Positions 46,844 to 59,664 of a stretch of 64,000 bases of DNA are shown one piece after another (within the stretch, counting starts at the first letter, position 1; each line of letters starts with the position of its first letter). The notes under the pieces are model-generated. The model ran no database searches. It saw nothing but the letters and a program-made list of their open reading frames with translations, and had not been told where the DNA came from. This DNA comes from Atopsyche davidsoni. Taxonomy: Eukaryota; Arthropoda; Insecta; Trichoptera; Hydrobiosidae. The position numbers and the translations under genes were made by a program. Location: assembly GCA_022113835.1 (NCBI GenBank), contig JAILWY010000010.1, positions 12,387,501-12,451,500 of the forward strand, read 5' to 3'.

Positions 46844-49800
46844 GCCGGTCTTCCTCCAGCTCCAGGAGCGCCCTTGCGCCCTGAGCTCGTGCTGCGAGGT
46901 CATCAACCCCCGTGCGAAGGTCGCTCTTTACTTTTGAGTTTCCGCTCCGGGCGCATGCCATCCGTCGAAATTGAGTTTGACCTCAACCGCCGCCGCGTCA
47001 CTTTTCGCGACAGCGATTCTCCGGGTGCGGAGTTTACTCAGTTTTAAAAATATGTATTTGTATTATAGATGTTGTCTGTGTGACCCAAAGAGGCACGCCG
47101 TAGGTTCTTAGGTGGTAATTTGATTAATGTATTAGATATGTGAGTTGTCAAGGTACTTTTTTTGATGCAGTAGAAGTTTGCGGTGGTTTCTTGTCGGTTT
47201 ACGTATGACGATTTATTTTAACATTTTGAAAACCTGAGGTACGCACTAAGCATTTCCAGTCCAGACGGAGTGCAATAACATGGCGTAGAGCTGCAATTGA
47301 GAGGACACTGCTGGTTCTCTCACCTCCGCGCAAAAATACTCGAGCGCGTTTGAACCATTATTATAGCAAAAGAGGTTTTCGCTAAAGATCTGCGTACTCC
47401 ACCGTGTCCAAATTAAGTCTACCATGTGAGAATAAATTTTATGCGTTCTTCCGTTAACTCCCGGGGAATAAGAATGTAAATATGAGTTAAAACCATACGA
47501 ATCCAATGACTTAAAAACGTAGTTGTGAATATTTTTATTATAGTTTAACATTAAGACAAAATTTCAAAATTCTGTCGACAGCCAGGTTCGCCAGACAGTC
47601 GCGGGTTACCCAGAAGCCTAAATAAAAGCATAAGTAAACAGAAGTATATTCTACCTTTTTTATATCCATTATATTTATCTCTTGTCATCTTTTCTTTGAG
47701 AATATTCAGGTAGTTAAAATTTATGTTCTTCATACGTATCAAATGTATAATTTCCGATGGTCTGGACAGAACAGTCGCCGCCTTTTCATTTCAATCAGTC
47801 CCATTCATTGTTTCAAATAGTTTCCACCGTGGATAGTTTGGTTTTTAATACCTTGTGCACCAAGACAAAACATATTGTATGAGCTTAGATTACTCTTGAA
47901 GATTATGCAATTTTACTTTAAAATAAACATACACAGAAACATATTTATTCTTAAAAAACGAGTATCCTGTGCAAACTTAGAAAAATAAATGTTGTGATAA
48001 GTAGTAAGCGGTTTTAGCCGATTAAATTAAGATTCAATGAAATAAGAAATATGAAGTCAATGTTTTTGAATAAATTAAGTATATAGCCAGTAATATATAA
48101 GTTTATTGTAAGGATAATGTAAGTTTAGACTCGCCAGCGAGCATCAGGTAATCAAAACGTAGGTATTCATGTATGTGCTTAAAATAAGTACACGAATACA
48201 AAATGTATTTAGTTTTAACTATTTTAAATACCCATTTATTCTGAAGACCAAAGTAATGTTTCCAAACCTATCAATTTTCAGATGTGATTTATCTATACTA
48301 TCATATCTTATATCTATATATTTTTTACCTTTAGGAATATTTTCTATTATAAAAGAATATTTCCCAAATACGTGAACATCGTTAGTATACCGTAAGACAG
48401 TTGAGACACGTGATCGCGGTGAATCTTCTGTAGGGATAATTTTCTTGGGCGGTCATTTATTCTGATAACATTTCAAAGGGATTTTTTTGTCCTTCCTTCC
48501 ACCTTCACCCCCATTCCTTCAAGTATTACATTTTGAAACAATTAAAAGCATGATACTAAAAGTTATACTAACCTAAATTGAAATTTCGAGAGAACAGATT
48601 TTGTTTCATGAATTTTAATTATGTCCTATTTTTAAAATGTATTGTGAAAAATTTATAAATTTATGTATTAATTTACCCATTTAGAAGTAGATTATTAGTG
48701 TTTAAAATAAGCATTGTAATAACATAACATCGTGGCTATTATTGTATTTTCTAAAATATGTCATATTATTATTACATATTGAATGTATTACCTAACATAA
48801 CACATAAATACATAAATTGATTAAAAAATATATAATTATCGATTGTAAGTTATAGCGCCTAAACCTCGATGGATCCAAAAGATATCGGACAGAGGATTTA
48901 TAACTACAACGCTTATGCTCTCGAGACAAATAGTTTGCAATGACATTGGACAGATTTTAATTGATTTTTATCACTAAAGAATTTCACAGTAACCATATTT
49001 TTTCATTAGATCATTTTGACTATCGTAAATTGATTATCGTTTCTCGAGAGCAATGTTATTGAATTTTAAAAATAGTATTGTGATGCAAAAACAAAATGAA
49101 AAACTGGTTGCGGGTTGCCAAGGCGCTGTGTCACTGTGTGACTTGAAAAGTCTGACAAGTTGTAGCTCACCAAATCGACTGCACTATTTAACAAGACATC
49201 GAGTTAGTTCTAATCGAAGTTTTGCACAACATCATTTACATTTTCAGTCATCACAATTGTCAAAATCACATAAGTTGTCATGTAGCATTTGCAAGTTTTT
49301 TTGGATTCCATACTTAGTCGATAACCCGAGGTGTAAATTAATCCCCCTATTTTAAGATTATACTCATTGTACCAGTAGCGTATTTAAATAAAGATAACAA
49401 TTATAATCTACTTAAATGTTAAGCATGCAAATATATGTCTGTAAAAATATATTTATATTTAAATATAAGGATCGGAAGTAATGCTCATTATAAATTGGAT
49501 GTAATAAGTTTGAATTTTATTTGTAGATCAGTGCAAGTCTCACGAACTAATAATATTCATACTCTGAAATTAATCGGTTATTTATATTTTAGAGTTTACT
49601 TCATGAGGTCAATGAGAGCCTTAGAGGTGCCTGAATAATACGAACTATCCTGAATTTATTTGATCGTGATTGGATTGGAGTTTTAAAAAAAAGAAACTCT
49701 CGGAAATGTCTTAAAATTTTTGCATTCGGGGCAGTTCGTATTATTCCATGTTTTAGAAAAAAAATAATCGATTAACTTTAGAATTAATTGGTGTGTGATG

Positions 49801-49883
49801 ATTTCTTTGGGCGTCTTTGATTCAAGTATAAGATTTATTTTCGACCTATTAAGTGAAAAAAATATTAACGTTTTGCAACAATT
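46844..49883. other. 3' flank and AT-rich intergenic DNA, no further gene seen
   Basis: Probable 3' untranslated region to about 47450, then AT-rich DNA. The frame at 49053-49355 (100 codons) is unrecognised and has no splice or codon support. Confidence 0.5.
47431..47436 (+). terminator. candidate poly(A) signal AATAAA for the claudin-like gene
   Basis: First AATAAA noticed downstream of the stop at 46843, about 590 bp away. Confidence 0.3.
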
Positions 49884-50473
49884 GTGACTATTTCTAATAT
49901 TTTAAATTAAATGTTTGAGTGATTTTTCTACATGTTAATTTTTATTAGTGACTGGTCTTGCCAACTTTTCACGTTGGCATTATAAAACTGAGTGAGGATT
50001 TTAAAAATAACAAGTAATTAAGTAAACAATTGTTTAAGGGAGAGGTATTGGTTGTTAGATAAAGAGATATGTAGTGATTGTCAGTTGGTAAGGGGTAATT
50101 AAATAGTTATGTGAGTTTAATATACATGGCAAATGGAGGATTCTATATAATTATTATTTTTATGAATAAATAGAAAATAGCAAAAATATAGAATCCTCCA
50201 TTTGTCAGGTAAATTAAACTCATATTACTCTTAAATTACCCCTTTCCACCTGACAATCATTACATATCTCTCTATTTTACAACCAATATCTCTCCCTTCA
50301 ACAATTGTTCACTTAATTGCTGGTTATTTTTAAATCCTTATTCAGTTTGATAATGCCAAAGTGAAAGGTTGGCGAAACCGGTTACAAATAAAAATTAACT
50401 TGAGGATAAAGCACTCAAATATTAAAATGGAATTCCATCTGTCAAAAATATTAATTACGTGACTATTTCTAAT
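49884..50473. mobile_element. hairpin MITE-like element with 15-bp flanking direct repeats
   Basis: Arms of about 230-250 bp (about 49905-50150 and 50180-50430) are inverse complements at roughly 80-85%. They include GAGAGGTATTGGTTGT, AGAGATATGTA, GATTGTCAG and AATGGAGGATTCTATA blocks around a spacer of about 40 bp. The element is bracketed by GTGACTATTTCTAAT at 49884-49898 and 50459-50473, preceded on both sides by AAAAATATTAA. No coding capacity. Confidence 0.7.
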
Positions 50474-52160
50474 AAGAAGGGTTCAAGATATGAAAAAAAT
50501 AACATCATTGGTTTGCCAACTATATTAACTACGGATACTTGGACTTGTTTGTTGTTTGAACTCCAGTAAAAGACTATGACATGTATTCAAAACGTTAATT
50601 ATATTTTACGACTTAACTTAACGTAATTTTCCAAAATACATACCTAAGTTTTTTACATACAAAAAGTAAACATATATTGTTTGAGCGAATACGACAACAT
50701 CTGAAACGAGGCATGTTATCTATGTACATATTAAATTATTTCCAATAACTAATAGATATATAATCTTAGATAAGAGGGCGTCGATTCAATGATCGCATCT
50801 TAAGTTCTTTATATTTTATACTTTGAGTTTTTACACCAGCACTATAAGTTCAAATTCATTATAAATACATAAACTGCATTACAAGTTTTTTGACTACATG
50901 TACATAATAAAATGAAGTTTATGGTTAGCTGATATGTTTACTAAAACTACATTTGCTGTATAACGTGTTTTCTGATTGTGACTATGTATATCATCCGATC
51001 CCTAGTAGCTGGAGAGATCTCTTCATTTAGAAGCGGCTAATATAAGCAGTTTAGTTTTCTCTTGATTACTGACTGCATTACCGTTCTTTGTATAAGATAT
51101 CGTCTTTTAACATACAAATATAATCTTTTACATAATATCGAGAGGACCGGCTGTAAGTGCATAGGAGCGCCGGGTGCGCATACACAGCACTGGGTTAGAG
51201 TCAGTTCCCTCAGAGCTGAACCCAATGTTTGGTATTGCTTACTCACTACTAAATAAGTCAAAATGTGGAGCTGAGTATGCGAATGTCAAACCATAAGCCG
51301 TCCTCAAGTGTATGGCCAACAAGTATCAAACAATTAACCAGTATTACTTATTTGATGTGTGATTTCCTATAATAAAATTAACGATAAAAAAAATGTCTTT
51401 TATTTTATCTATGTGAGTTAAGTACAATTTTAACAGACAATTCATACATTTCCAATTCTTCAGTAGACGCAGGACTGATGGGAGATCGAGCCCCTATGGG
51501 TGACGGTTGTAAGTATTGAGAATGAGTAAGTTGCAGATTTGTAAAGAAGAGATATTTTAAATTGAATTGCGGGTTGGGTCTAGACTGAGATACGACGGGT
51601 GAATAATAATTGGGTCTTTATTATTTACCCAGTAAGCCCGGAAACGGTATTACCCACTTCGCAGGTAAGAGAAATTTTATTTTGACATAGGGGTCAAATC
51701 TGTTTATTGATTTAACAAACATCTATTATAATTTCACATTTCATTAAATTACGGGTATACCGAATAAAACTTGATTTATTTATTTATTATCAAACAAACG
51801 CCCTTAGGGCTTTAAAGTTAATATAATACAATTTTAAAAAGACAAGAAATAGAAAGTGTAGTATAAAAACTTAAGGCTACTGTAATTTAAAAACGAATTA
51901 TAAGAAATAAAGTTTTATAAAACACACATGTATATAACATGTAAAAAGAAATAAAGTGTTATATATTATATGTTAGTACTTAAGATCAAAAAATAAGAAT
52001 ATATTCTCTACAAGTCGCACATAAAAATGAAAATACAATAATCGATGAAATCGTTCTTAATAAAAAAATTAATCTATAAATTTAAATCATGATAATGACA
52101 GTTCTTGCATCTTCTTGGAATGTTTTAGTAAGTCCGGTTTGTATGTAGTTAATTTTAATT
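50474..52160. other. AT-rich DNA, no gene seen
   Basis: A less AT-rich patch at about 51450-51670 is followed by TTTATTTATTTATTATC and CCCTTAGGGC near 51775-51815, which could be a retroelement tail, but this is not certain. Confidence 0.4.
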
Positions 52161-52179
52161 TAAATTTTATTAAAAACAA

Positions 52180-52222
52180 TACCCGGGGATATTTGTGCCA
52201 GAGCCGCACTTTGCCGACCCCT
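52180..52222 (-). mobile_element. hAT element end (relic)
   Basis: The minus strand begins CAGGGGTCGGCAAAGTGCGG, a standard hAT terminal motif, followed by CTCTGGCAC. No partner end was found to the left, so the element is truncated or diverged. Confidence 0.6.
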
Positions 52223-52229
52223 GGACTAG

Positions 52230-53610
52230 AACATTACAATTTTTTTTGCTAGAACGCCATCTATGAACAAATAGTACAAGATTTTGTACCAGTGAAAAAG
52301 AAGTATAACCTTATAAATATACGTAATCACCGAAAAACATAACAAAATGATTTCGTTTTAAGGAGTTATTTTATATATTTATAATACTTTAATTCGTAAA
52401 TATATTAAAGTCCATCCATCTTTGTCGTAAATACCATATTTGCCTTTGGACGCTTCTTTAACTGTTTTATAATATGATCATAGATGTCACTTCCAAAGGT
52501 TCAGTAATAATTATTCTATTCATACACAGATGTCTCTGCTAAGCATATAAATTTCACCTTTTGGAATTTGCCGACATGTTCCGTATGCGGCGCGATTAAT
52601 AAATTATGAATCATTGACATCATATAGGTTTATTTTCTTGATGTATTGCAGTGATTTATACGATTTTTAACTAACATGGAATAAATATTTTCAAATCCAC
52701 TATTCCGGGGCGATTTCTTAAGCCTTGAGCAGCTGCCGACCTTGTCCGCCTGGCTATGGTGTGCTCGCCACGTGGCAGCGCTTAATGTTGCCTACACACG
52801 TAGCTACACAACCAAAAACAGAAAGATTACTAGTCATTGGCGTCCTTTTTTGCCTTGTTTTTTTATTTCGGCAAAACTATACTAAACACCCGAAAAAATA
52901 ATATTATTAGCTAATCAGTGTTCGGTTCTCGGTCGTGTCGCAAAGTGTGCCCGCGCCATAGATTGTTTGAAATGTCTTGATGCGCGCCATAATTAAATAT
53001 TGGAATTTCCCTTTTTACATACATTATTTTTAGGTTTAGATTTTTACTTGAATAGAGTTAAAATTACTTTAGAATTAGAATTTTTACTTTTGCTTGAATA
53101 GAGTTAAAATTATTTTTCAGCTGTAGTAAAATACTACCCAAAACGTTATATCCGCGTGCTGACATATATTTACCGACGTAAATTTATCGAAAATATCTAT
53201 GGACACGGTAAATCAATTTATTATTTTGCATCTTTTAGTTATTTAATTTTATGACGCAAATGCGGTGTCAATTGCAAATCTACTCAAATACAACGATCAC
53301 AAGGTTGGATTTTGGATATTTGTTACCAATTACCAATATTTTTACAGGCTGAACTGACGGCCCCTAAAGTCGATCGTGACACAGTATCAAGCACTTTATA
53401 AGTATCAGTATCCTATACGATTGAGAATATTTTTGATGTACTCTTCACGTTGCCACGAACGAGTTCAGGTAATCTTACCTAGAAGCAGTGGAAGTGTTGT
53501 ATTACCTCACGACGACTCTATAATCTTATAAATTTATAAATATACTTTATAAGTTGAATTATTACAATAGTTTGGTTTCATTTTAAGTATAAATTCTCAT
53601 ATAGTACATA
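52230..53610. other. AT-rich DNA, no gene seen
   Basis: Short duplicated phrase TTGAATAGAGTTAAAATTA near 53050 and 53095; nothing else. Confidence 0.5.
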
Positions 53611-53639
53611 ATATACTATCCCCATACGAAAACGGCCAA

Positions 53640-54436
53640 GAACTTCCTGCTAGAACATTGAAACTTGCCGACTACTGCTCCGTATTTCAGAGTGAGCTCG
53701 TTGCTATCAATGAGGCTCTTCGCTGGACTAAAACCATCTGGCAGGTGGCAGTCAGTGAAAATACTCACTGATTGTCGCTCGGGGGTAGACAGTATATCCA
53801 AACAATCAACCAACCCTCTAATAGTTAACATCCAGAAAAAACTAAAAGAAATTCAAGCAAGTGATGTTAACATCGAGGTAGGCTGGGTGGGAGCTCACAT
53901 TGGTCTTGTTGGCAACGAGAAAGCTGACGAAAAGGTTAAAGAAGCCACCAAAAAGAAAATGAATTATGTATTTTCCGACTTTCCTCTGAGTTTCGCAACA
54001 AATCTTCAGAGGAAAATTACAATGGACACATGGAACGAAAAGTACACAAGCTCTCCGCAAGAGAACGTAACAAAGATGTTCTTTGATTCTGTTACGGACG
54101 CCGCTGTATAAAGGAATACTTGCGGGATTAGCTTTGATTCAACCCAGCTCCTAACGGGTCATGGAGCGATGAGAAGTTATCTCCGCAGGTTTCACTTGAC
54201 GAGCGACGACACATGCCCTTGTGATGATATTACTCCACAAATAGTGATCCACCTTGGGGGTTCATGCCCCATCTTTGGTCTTTAGAGACACCAACTGGAG
54301 AGCCAATGCCGACAGGAGGGCCTGTGTCTGGATGACCTGAAGTCAGTGGCGAGACACCCACAGTTGATGAAGTCACTGGATGGCTTCTTGAAGCGTGTCA
54401 TCGGAACCACAAAGAAGATAAACCAGGGGGTGTAGC
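53640..54436 (+). pseudogene. LINE (non-LTR retrotransposon) 3' remnant: RNase H domain and ORF2 tail
   Basis: Two adjoining frames carry RNase H blocks. FQSELVAINEALRW (metal-binding Glu) lies in one, ending at a stop near 53770. KILTDCRSGVDSI (Asp) and GNEKADEKVKEA follow in the other, to TAA at 54109. After another break come LTGHGAMRSYLRRFHLTSDD, TCPCDD and CPIF, the Cys-rich tail typical of Jockey/R1/I-group LINEs with RNase H. The first RNase H Asp, the reverse transcriptase and the endonuclease are missing, and there are at least two frame breaks. It is a dead, 5'-truncated copy. Confidence 0.85.
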
Positions 54437-54439
54437 TTC

Positions 54440-57340
54440 AGTCGCTCCCATATATAGGACAATTTCGATCGACTAGTTTGGAAAGTTTCCCCAAATTGTG
54501 ATGACAAACCTTGAACATAACAAGCAAGGTACCAAACCTATATAAAAAAAAATATATATACTTTCCATTTTTGCATTCAAGCTATACCAGGTTTATTCAC
54601 GTTTGGGAAACAAACGGCTTTTATTTGATTCGCGTGAGAGCGCTCGTTCAGCGCTTTTAAATACTTAGCATGGTCAGTGTGAATGCATAGATCTTTTGGA
54701 TAAATCTTACATATCAAATAAAGTTGTAATCGATTAGACAATCAATAATCGATTTTACTAATAATACGTAATTTTATAAAAAAATCATCTAAAAGGTATA
54801 TTTTCATCGATATTTCTGCTATTATTTTTTTAAATGTTATATTTATTTTAAAGATAAATAAAAATTACTCAATTATATTTTTTTACCAGTGCGAGCTGGA
54901 GTTTTATGAATCTTATTAGTCTCTGAATAAGTTTGGCACATTTTTTCATAGTAATTTCCGAACTTCATCAGCTATTTGACCCCGTATCTTTGACATATTT
55001 TATCATGTGACTATGTTTCAGAGAAGTACTTTTTTTACGAAGCTCTGTAAAATGACTGAGAATCCGATTTGTAGACTTAAAGATTGATCTTCCCGTTGAT
55101 GTAAGCGGTTCTTTAGGAGAAGTTGAAACTGAAAACGCACTTTCTATTCATAAAATACATTTTAATATTATGTGTGATATTTTGTGAATAAAAGTTAATC
55201 ACGGAAAGCATGGAATGTGGAATGGAAATCACGCGTGCATCGATATACAGCTCGCCCAGTTCAGGAAAAAGCACCAATATCGACTGAAAAGCTTTCCGCT
55301 ATCGATAAAAACCGAGGATGCATGACCAGGCAGAGGGCGCCTAATATCAAAACCCAGATGTATATTCATTTCTAAAAGCTAGTTATGTATTAAGCTTTAA
55401 GTCTTCTTGTTACCTGATGTTTGCCAGCAGGAACGAATATAAATTTATTCATCGCGTTTTAAAAAAAAAAATGTAGAAATTAATACATTATTCAACAAAC
55501 CAAGCCAGAAGTCTCCTGTATTAATAATTTGATAAAACATTATCTTGAGGGATATTATTTTACAGTGGCTGATTGTGCCGGTAATTATAGTTCATGCAAG
55601 TTGATGTCGATTCAGAAAATGCTTATATGATAATATCTTGTAGGAACAATACCTTTACAGCTACGGTTTCTCCTGAAGAATTACTGCTGGTAAAGTAGCA
55701 AGAACATTCAGTGTAGCGCTTACTGCAACCGGAAGGTCTAATTTCGCACGAATGCAGATTGCGGTTTGATTATAGCTACTACTTACTGCATAGTCCAGAA
55801 GTCTGCAATGGGTTTTCTTCAGGGGTCAGATTTAGCAAAATTTACACCCTTTGAAAAGTTATATTTTATACTGTGCTTTGTTGCTCTTTATATGTCGCAC
55901 TACCACAATGATAGTCACCGACAGATTTCAAAAATAAATTTAAATCAATAAAACATCCTAATACCTGTTTATTGGGATTACTTTAAAATTGTTTCACTAT
56001 TATGTAAAATTGTTGAAAAATTAAGAACAAAAAGCGCACGGACTCTTTTTCGTAGCTGTTTAAAAAAAAAATGAACTATTTTGTAATCTTGATGTGTTAT
56101 TTGTGATGCTCGTATATTTTAATTTGTGTGTTGATGAAATTGAGCATTTTAAAAATACTGCACAGGAGTTTTTTTTTTTTTATCAAGATTCAAATAAAAT
56201 TATCAAGATTTGGTGAGTAACAAATATAAAAGACATTGTCTATTGCTATGAATACAATTAGCTTTTATATATTTTTGATGCACAAATAATATTTATTTCC
56301 AGATAGAATAGATACATATCAAGGAATAACATTAAATACATTTTGATTAGTTACATTTTTCATGACATTTTATAATCAGATTATGCGGGCTTATTGCCCG
56401 ATCGGAAAAACATTATTCAAGGGTAAGGATTTACACTTTTATTTGCAAATAAAACTGATTGAGACAAAAAAGAACATAATACACAGAGAAAGAAAGAGAG
56501 AGAGAAAGATGTTCCATTCTATTTGCAGCGATTTTACTTGACACCAATTTGTTGTATTCTATTTCGTTTTCTGTTTGCCTCTCTCAGCTTTCCATAGACC
56601 AGTTTGTATTTGACCGTTATTTCAAAAGCCATATAAATATTTCAAATAAATCTTTATTTTTTAGTTACTGAAAAGAAACAAATAATCGTTATACTTTGTT
56701 AAAATAATTACTATCATCTAGGTATCAAAAAGTTTTAATTACATTTTTACATTTTTTTTAAAGTAGAAGTTTTTTATGCATAGTTGATAAATTTTAGTTC
56801 AAAAAAGTCAAACAACTTATTACAGGTAATTTATTAAATAAAGCCAAACTTTGATAACATTAAAAGAATTATATTCGATTATTGTTAATGTAACTGAATT
56901 TACCTACTACTACTTCTCAATTATAACATTATTTATAGAAAATATGTGAATAACCTAAAGTTTTTAAATTTTAATTAAAGAAAACACCAAGAATAAATAA
57001 GCTTCATACAAATATAATCTGAAAAAAACTTAGAACTACTTTGGTGTATTTGATATAAACAAAAACTAAAATTACTACTTTCAATCAAACGAGAAATCGT
57101 ACCTAAATTTAATCAGGCTTTATGACTGTAAGGTCAGTGTTGGCAATAATATGTTGATACTTCTTAAAATATCCAATGTATTGATATAGGATAAAGTTCA
57201 TACGCCAGAGTGAGAGTCGTACGAGTTTTTTAAAATAATTTGAGATATGTATCATTGAATATGAAATATAAATAATATTTTTGATCTAGCTTAAATGAGC
57301 ACAAGAGAGTAAGTATTGAATCAGAGGTTACTACAACCTT
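54440..57340. other. AT-rich DNA, no gene seen
   Basis: Less AT-rich patches at about 55200-55350 and 55570-55780 are unexplained. A purine-rich GA tract lies near 56485-56510. Confidence 0.5.
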
Positions 57341-57345
57341 TTATT
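57340..57345 (-). terminator. candidate poly(A) signal for the LRR gene
   Basis: AATAAA on the minus strand about 540 bp past the stop at 57882; no closer canonical signal noticed. Confidence 0.3.
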
Positions 57346-57881
57346 AACAATCAAGCAATTTTTATACGGATGATTGGTCCCGATTTCAGAAATAGATTAA
57401 GTTGGCAGATACAATAATCATTAGAATCATCTGCCGTTGCAAAATAAAGTCATTCAAAGCAGTGGAGTCCTAAGGTTACGATATATATGCTCTTATGGGC
57501 TATACTTATTCACTTAAATATTTAGAGTTATTCTACGACAGTCGAATTACAAATATTTTAGGTGTCAATTATTGACGGGTCAAAATATATACTTTTACTA
57601 TACACAAAGACAACATTACATGTCGGTCCATTTTGCTTTTCTGTTATTCTATTTTCAGAGATAACGTCCAGAGCTCAAAGCGACGCCACGGCTTGAAGCG
57701 AGGTCTGACCATCAAGTGCGCGTCTCTGAATCTGCACTCATCTAATTTTATGTAATTTTATACACTAAACCACTTAGTGCAATCATCAAAGATCGCTAGA
57801 TTCATTTTTGATCATTCACATGACGGTCTCCACGATCTCCAGGTGAAAAGTTCTCAGCTAGCTGCCGTGACCTGTCGGATG

Positions 57882-59663
57882 CTATTGGGGGTCGATGGTA
57901 GAGACGCAGAAGCTCTCGGAGAAGGGCTTCTCGGAAAGGTCTGTAACAGGAAACTTAAAGTTGAGGTCGTCGTTCTCGCCGAAGATGACGAGCTGGTTGT
58001 CGAAGATCTTGTCAGTCTGTGGACCTCCGCGTTTGTCCTCGTTGGTGTAGTACTGAGCCGCGCGGCGTTTTGAGTAGCAGATGCCCGCAGCGGAAGCCGC
58101 CAAGATAACGAAACACAGAAGTAAAAGTGCGGCGATGATGCTCAGGCGGCCTTCTTCGGCCAGCACACCCGCTTCTCCTTGCACGAAACGCGCGCCGCCG
58201 TCTCCGCACCACTCCATCTCTGCGCGCGCCAGCCTGCCCAGCTGCCGTCCTTGCACCGCCTTCGGGGACGTGCACACTAGCTCTCGCAAAGACGCGTTCA
58301 AGTAAGTCGCCTTCAAGAATGTCAGCATACTTCCCGTGTGGCAGATATCACAAATCCATGGATTACGATCGAGATCGATTGTGGGTATTTCCTCCATTCG
58401 CACTAGTGTCTTCTCGTCCAATCCGTTGAATCGATTATCGCTCAAATCCAAATACTCCAAGTACGGAGTGTTGGCCAAAACCTGAGTCGGAAACGTTGTG
58501 AAGTGATTCCCGGATAGTCTGAGACGCTTCAACTTTTGGTTATTTGAGAAGATACCCAAAGGAAGGTCGGTCAGTCTTAAGTGACCGAGTCCGACGTTCT
58601 GGAGATTCACCAGAACGTGAAGAATCAGCTGGACGTCCTCGATGCTGACGTGATTTCCGCTGATATCGAAAGTGCAGAGCGATTCGGCAACAGGTGCGAA
58701 CGACGTCGGGTCGAGTCGATCTAGCTTATTGAAGCTCAGGTCTAGATCAGTGAGTCGGGATAGGTTTGTGAAAGCAGAAGTTGTAACCATTGCTAGTCTG
58801 TTTCTGGACAAAGAGAGATTTGTAAGTTCGTTTTGATTACCGAAAGTGTTTTCGAGAACGACGGAAAGCTTATTACCATCATACTTCAAATCCTTTAATT
58901 TTTTAAGATCTCGGAACTCGTCGGACATAAGGTACTCGAAGCGATTTTCTCCTAGATCCAGTATTTTTAGTCCTGCCAAGAGATGGTACAGTTGCGTGTT
59001 GATCATTTTTAGGCGGCAGCGGCGGCACCTGAGAATTTTCAGCTCCTGAATGTCCTTGAAGACTTCGGGAGCCATTTCTTCAAGAGGGTTATCGCTGAGG
59101 TCTAGCTCGGCGAGTTTACCCAGCATACGGAAAAGGCGAGGCGCTAACTCGGCGATGCGATTGTCAGAAAGAGATAGGATCTTCAGCTCCTCGAGGTGAC
59201 GAAATGTCTCGCTGGGCATGTCTTCAATCCTGTTGCCGTCGAGATGGAGACGCAGCAAGCTGATGAGGCCTCGGAAATTGTCCCCGGATATACTGGAGAT
59301 GTTGTTGTGCGCAAGGTCAAGAACGGCAAGACTGCGAAGTCCCCAAAACGAGTGTTGGCCGATGGAGGGAACGTTAGACGAGGTTATGCGCAGTTCTTCG
59401 AGGCGTTCAAAAGGTTTGGGCTGGGTGAAGATGGGTCCGATGGTGAGGTGGTTCGGCAGATGGTCGTACGGTGCGGAGATGACAATGACCTGCGTGTGGA
59501 GTTCCATGGCGCCCACGGGAATGGCGGTCAGGTTGCCGGCCGTGCAGGACACGCGCGAGCGGCCCGCGCGGTCCAGCGAGCACGCGCACTCCGCGGGGCA
59601 CTCCCCTCGCGCCGCCTGCCACCACAGTGCGCCCAGCACCAACAGGCTGCGCAGGTACTCCAT
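57882..59663 (-). CDS. leucine-rich-repeat type-I membrane protein
   Basis: One uninterrupted exon encodes 593 residues. A signal peptide (MEYLRSLLVLGALWWQAARG) precedes an N-cap (CPAECACS), 14 LRRs of about 24 residues (for example LAVLDLAHNNISSISGDNF), and a C-cap starting NPWICDICHTGSMLTF. One helix follows at about residues 506-530 (SIIAALLLLCFVILAASAAG), then a 63-residue cytoplasmic end with SKRR as stop-transfer and no known signalling domain. It is expected at the cell surface as an adhesion or recognition receptor, like other insect LRR membrane proteins (connectin, tartan, Lapsyn). I cannot name the orthologue. An acceptor tttacag lies one base before the ATG, so the leader is split by an intron. 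The repeat around CRRCRLKMINTQLYHL departs from the LRR consensus. Confidence 0.9.
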   Translation of the reverse strand: MEYLRSLLVLGALWWQAARGECPAECACSLDRAGRSRVSCTAGNLTAIPVGAMELHTQVIVISAPYDHLPNHLTIGPIFTQPKPFERLEELRITSSNVPSIGQHSFWGLRSLAVLDLAHNNISSISGDNFRGLISLLRLHLDGNRIEDMPSETFRHLEELKILSLSDNRIAELAPRLFRMLGKLAELDLSDNPLEEMAPEVFKDIQELKILRCRRCRLKMINTQLYHLLAGLKILDLGENRFEYLMSDEFRDLKKLKDLKYDGNKLSVVLENTFGNQNELTNLSLSRNRLAMVTTSAFTNLSRLTDLDLSFNKLDRLDPTSFAPVAESLCTFDISGNHVSIEDVQLILHVLVNLQNVGLGHLRLTDLPLGIFSNNQKLKRLRLSGNHFTTFPTQVLANTPYLEYLDLSDNRFNGLDEKTLVRMEEIPTIDLDRNPWICDICHTGSMLTFLKATYLNASLRELVCTSPKAVQGRQLGRLARAEMEWCGDGGARFVQGEAGVLAEEGRLSIIAALLLLCFVILAASAAGICYSKRRAAQYYTNEDKRGGPQTDKIFDNQLVIFGENDDLNFKFPVTDLSEKPFSESFCVSTIDPQ

Positions 59664-59664
59664 C

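Noticed and set aside
46051..46906. Alternative frames (RGAVRG-type plus frame, DGTADG-type minus frame) over the 12-bp minisatellite
   Set aside because: Only the frame in phase with the upstream membrane-helix exons is consistent with the gene model.
49053..49355. 100-codon plus frame
   Set aside because: No recognised motif, no codon bias, no splice or poly(A) context.
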